Part shown: positions 63,569 to 64,000 of the stretch, one piece after another | How the letters are laid out: every line of letters begins with the position of its first letter | How positions within the stretch are numbered: the first letter of the stretch is position 1 | Assembly (NCBI RefSeq): GCF_001403795.1 | Contig: NZ_CXSU01000012.1 | Span: forward strand, 1,346,422 to 1,410,421 | Reading direction: 5' to 3' | From: Jannaschia donghaensis | GTDB taxonomy: Bacteria; Pseudomonadota; Alphaproteobacteria; Rhodobacterales; Rhodobacteraceae | Length of the DNA: 64,000 nucleotides | The notes under the pieces: model-generated | Told to the model about the DNA's origin: nothing | Databases searched by the model: none | Seen by the model: the letters and a program-made list of their open reading frames with translations, nothing else | Made by a program: the position numbers and the translations under genes

Positions 63569-63925
63569 ATGTCTCTTCCCGTCTTCAGCGCAGATACAAC
63601 CGACGAGGATCTCGACCGCATGGTCGACAACGCCACTGCGGCCTCGAATTTCCTCAAGGCGATCAGCCATGAGGGCCGGTTGATGATCTTGTGTCATCTG
63701 GCCTCGGGCGAGAAATCCGTGACCGAGTTGGAGCGGTTGCTGTCGGCCCGACAGGCGGCGATTTCACAGCAATTGGCCCGGCTGCGGTTGGAAGGGTTGG
63801 TCCAACCCCGCCGCGAGGGGAAGACGATCTTCTATTCCTTGACCGACGATCGCGCGATCCGGATCATGGAAGTCGTGTACGACCTGTTCTGCCGCCCCGA
63901 CGAGGAGGGGTCGCGAGCACCCTGA
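63569..63925 (+). CDS. soxR: SoxR, ArsR-family persulfide-responsive repressor
   Basis: A 118-residue winged-helix repressor: LKAISHEGRLMILCHLASGE, then recognition helix SARQAAISQQLARLRLEGLV and wing REGKTIFYSLT. Cys at about residue 42 (MILCHL) and 108 (LFCRPD) match the two sensor cysteines of SqrR and BigR, which link through polysulfide and release DNA. The start at 63569 gives a normal length; earlier in-frame ATGs overlap soxS. It probably represses the sox genes until sulfur compounds appear. Confidence 0.93.
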   Translation: MSLPVFSADTTDEDLDRMVDNATAASNFLKAISHEGRLMILCHLASGEKSVTELERLLSARQAAISQQLARLRLEGLVQPRREGKTIFYSLTDDRAIRIMEVVYDLFCRPDEEGSRAP

Positions 63926-63954
63926 CCGCATGAAGATCGAGGGAGGATCGCAAG

Positions 63955-64000
63955 ATGTGGCTCGACTGGATTTCCGAGGCGGGTGCCATGGCCCTTGTCG
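63955..64000 (+). CDS. Start of a further gene, truncated by the window edge
   Basis: An ATG at 63955 follows GGGAGG and opens MWLDWISEAGAMALV, running off the end. In related sox clusters the gene after soxR is often a YeeE/YedE-type membrane transporter for sulfur compounds (SoxT), and this N-terminus is compatible. Fifteen residues are too few to confirm it. Confidence 0.5.
   Translation, partial: MWLDWISEAGAMALV

Overview
The window is 64 kb of GC-rich, densely packed bacterial chromosome. Gene content and protein style point to an alphaproteobacterium of the Rhodobacteraceae (Roseobacter group): a complete thiosulfate-oxidising sox cluster, an alphaproteobacterial glycerol ABC transporter (glpSTPQUV), paired GcvT-fused sarcosine/dimethylglycine-dehydrogenase-like proteins, TRAP transport, a SelD fusion with MnmH, and standalone Hint-domain proteins. 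Taxonomy is inferred from protein families only. No intact insertion sequence, prophage, CRISPR array or rRNA gene is visible; one tRNA (Leu-UAG) is present.

Layout. 1-12.8 kb is mostly housekeeping: the end of a PQQ-type sugar dehydrogenase, trigger factor, a MarR-type regulator, sdhE with an Xre-like regulator, an aspartate aminotransferase, an EF-hand protein, exonuclease III, an aldo/keto reductase, a DUF1499 protein, glycerate 2-kinase, tRNA-Leu, two Hint-domain proteins and a bifunctional NAD(P)HX repair enzyme. 12.9-17.8 kb holds glnB-glnA, pcaC-pcaH-pcaG (protocatechuate ring cleavage) and a HisD-family dehydrogenase. 17.8-27.3 kb holds two large FAD/GcvT oxidoreductases, aroQ, a P-loop kinase, and mnmH facing selD (selenium modification of tRNA).

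27.4-40 kb looks like one sugar-acid regulon. It has two LacI-family repressors, a CUT1-type ABC importer, a cytochrome b561, gluconokinase, gluconate 5-dehydrogenase-like and L-idonate 5-dehydrogenase-like enzymes, a GlcG/HbpS protein and an SMP-30 lactonase. Near-identical 14-bp palindromes (consensus near TGTTATCGTTAACA) sit in front of five of its transcription units. 40-45 kb is an overlapping operon for uptake and oxidation of an unidentified, probably amino-acid-like substrate: a DadA-like oxidase, a TRAP transporter (P, Q, M) and an Asp/Glu-racemase-family protein. 45-52.2 kb is the glycerol importer with divergent glpR; its two ATPases appear to share one normal and one degenerate ATP site.

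52.3-64 kb is sulfur oxidation: soxS-soxR and the start of a further gene on the plus strand, and soxV-W-X-Y-Z-A-B-(DsrE)-C-D on the minus strand, followed by a secreted DUF302 protein. Beyond it lie two wrecked genes, a DsrE-family pseudogene with two in-frame stops and a relic of 5-aminolevulinate synthase. SoxR has the two cysteines of the SqrR/BigR persulfide sensors. ATTC-N8-GAAT-like operators are visible upstream of a secreted metallo-beta-lactamase-fold gene, upstream of soxX and upstream of soxB, which suggests one persulfide-responsive regulon.
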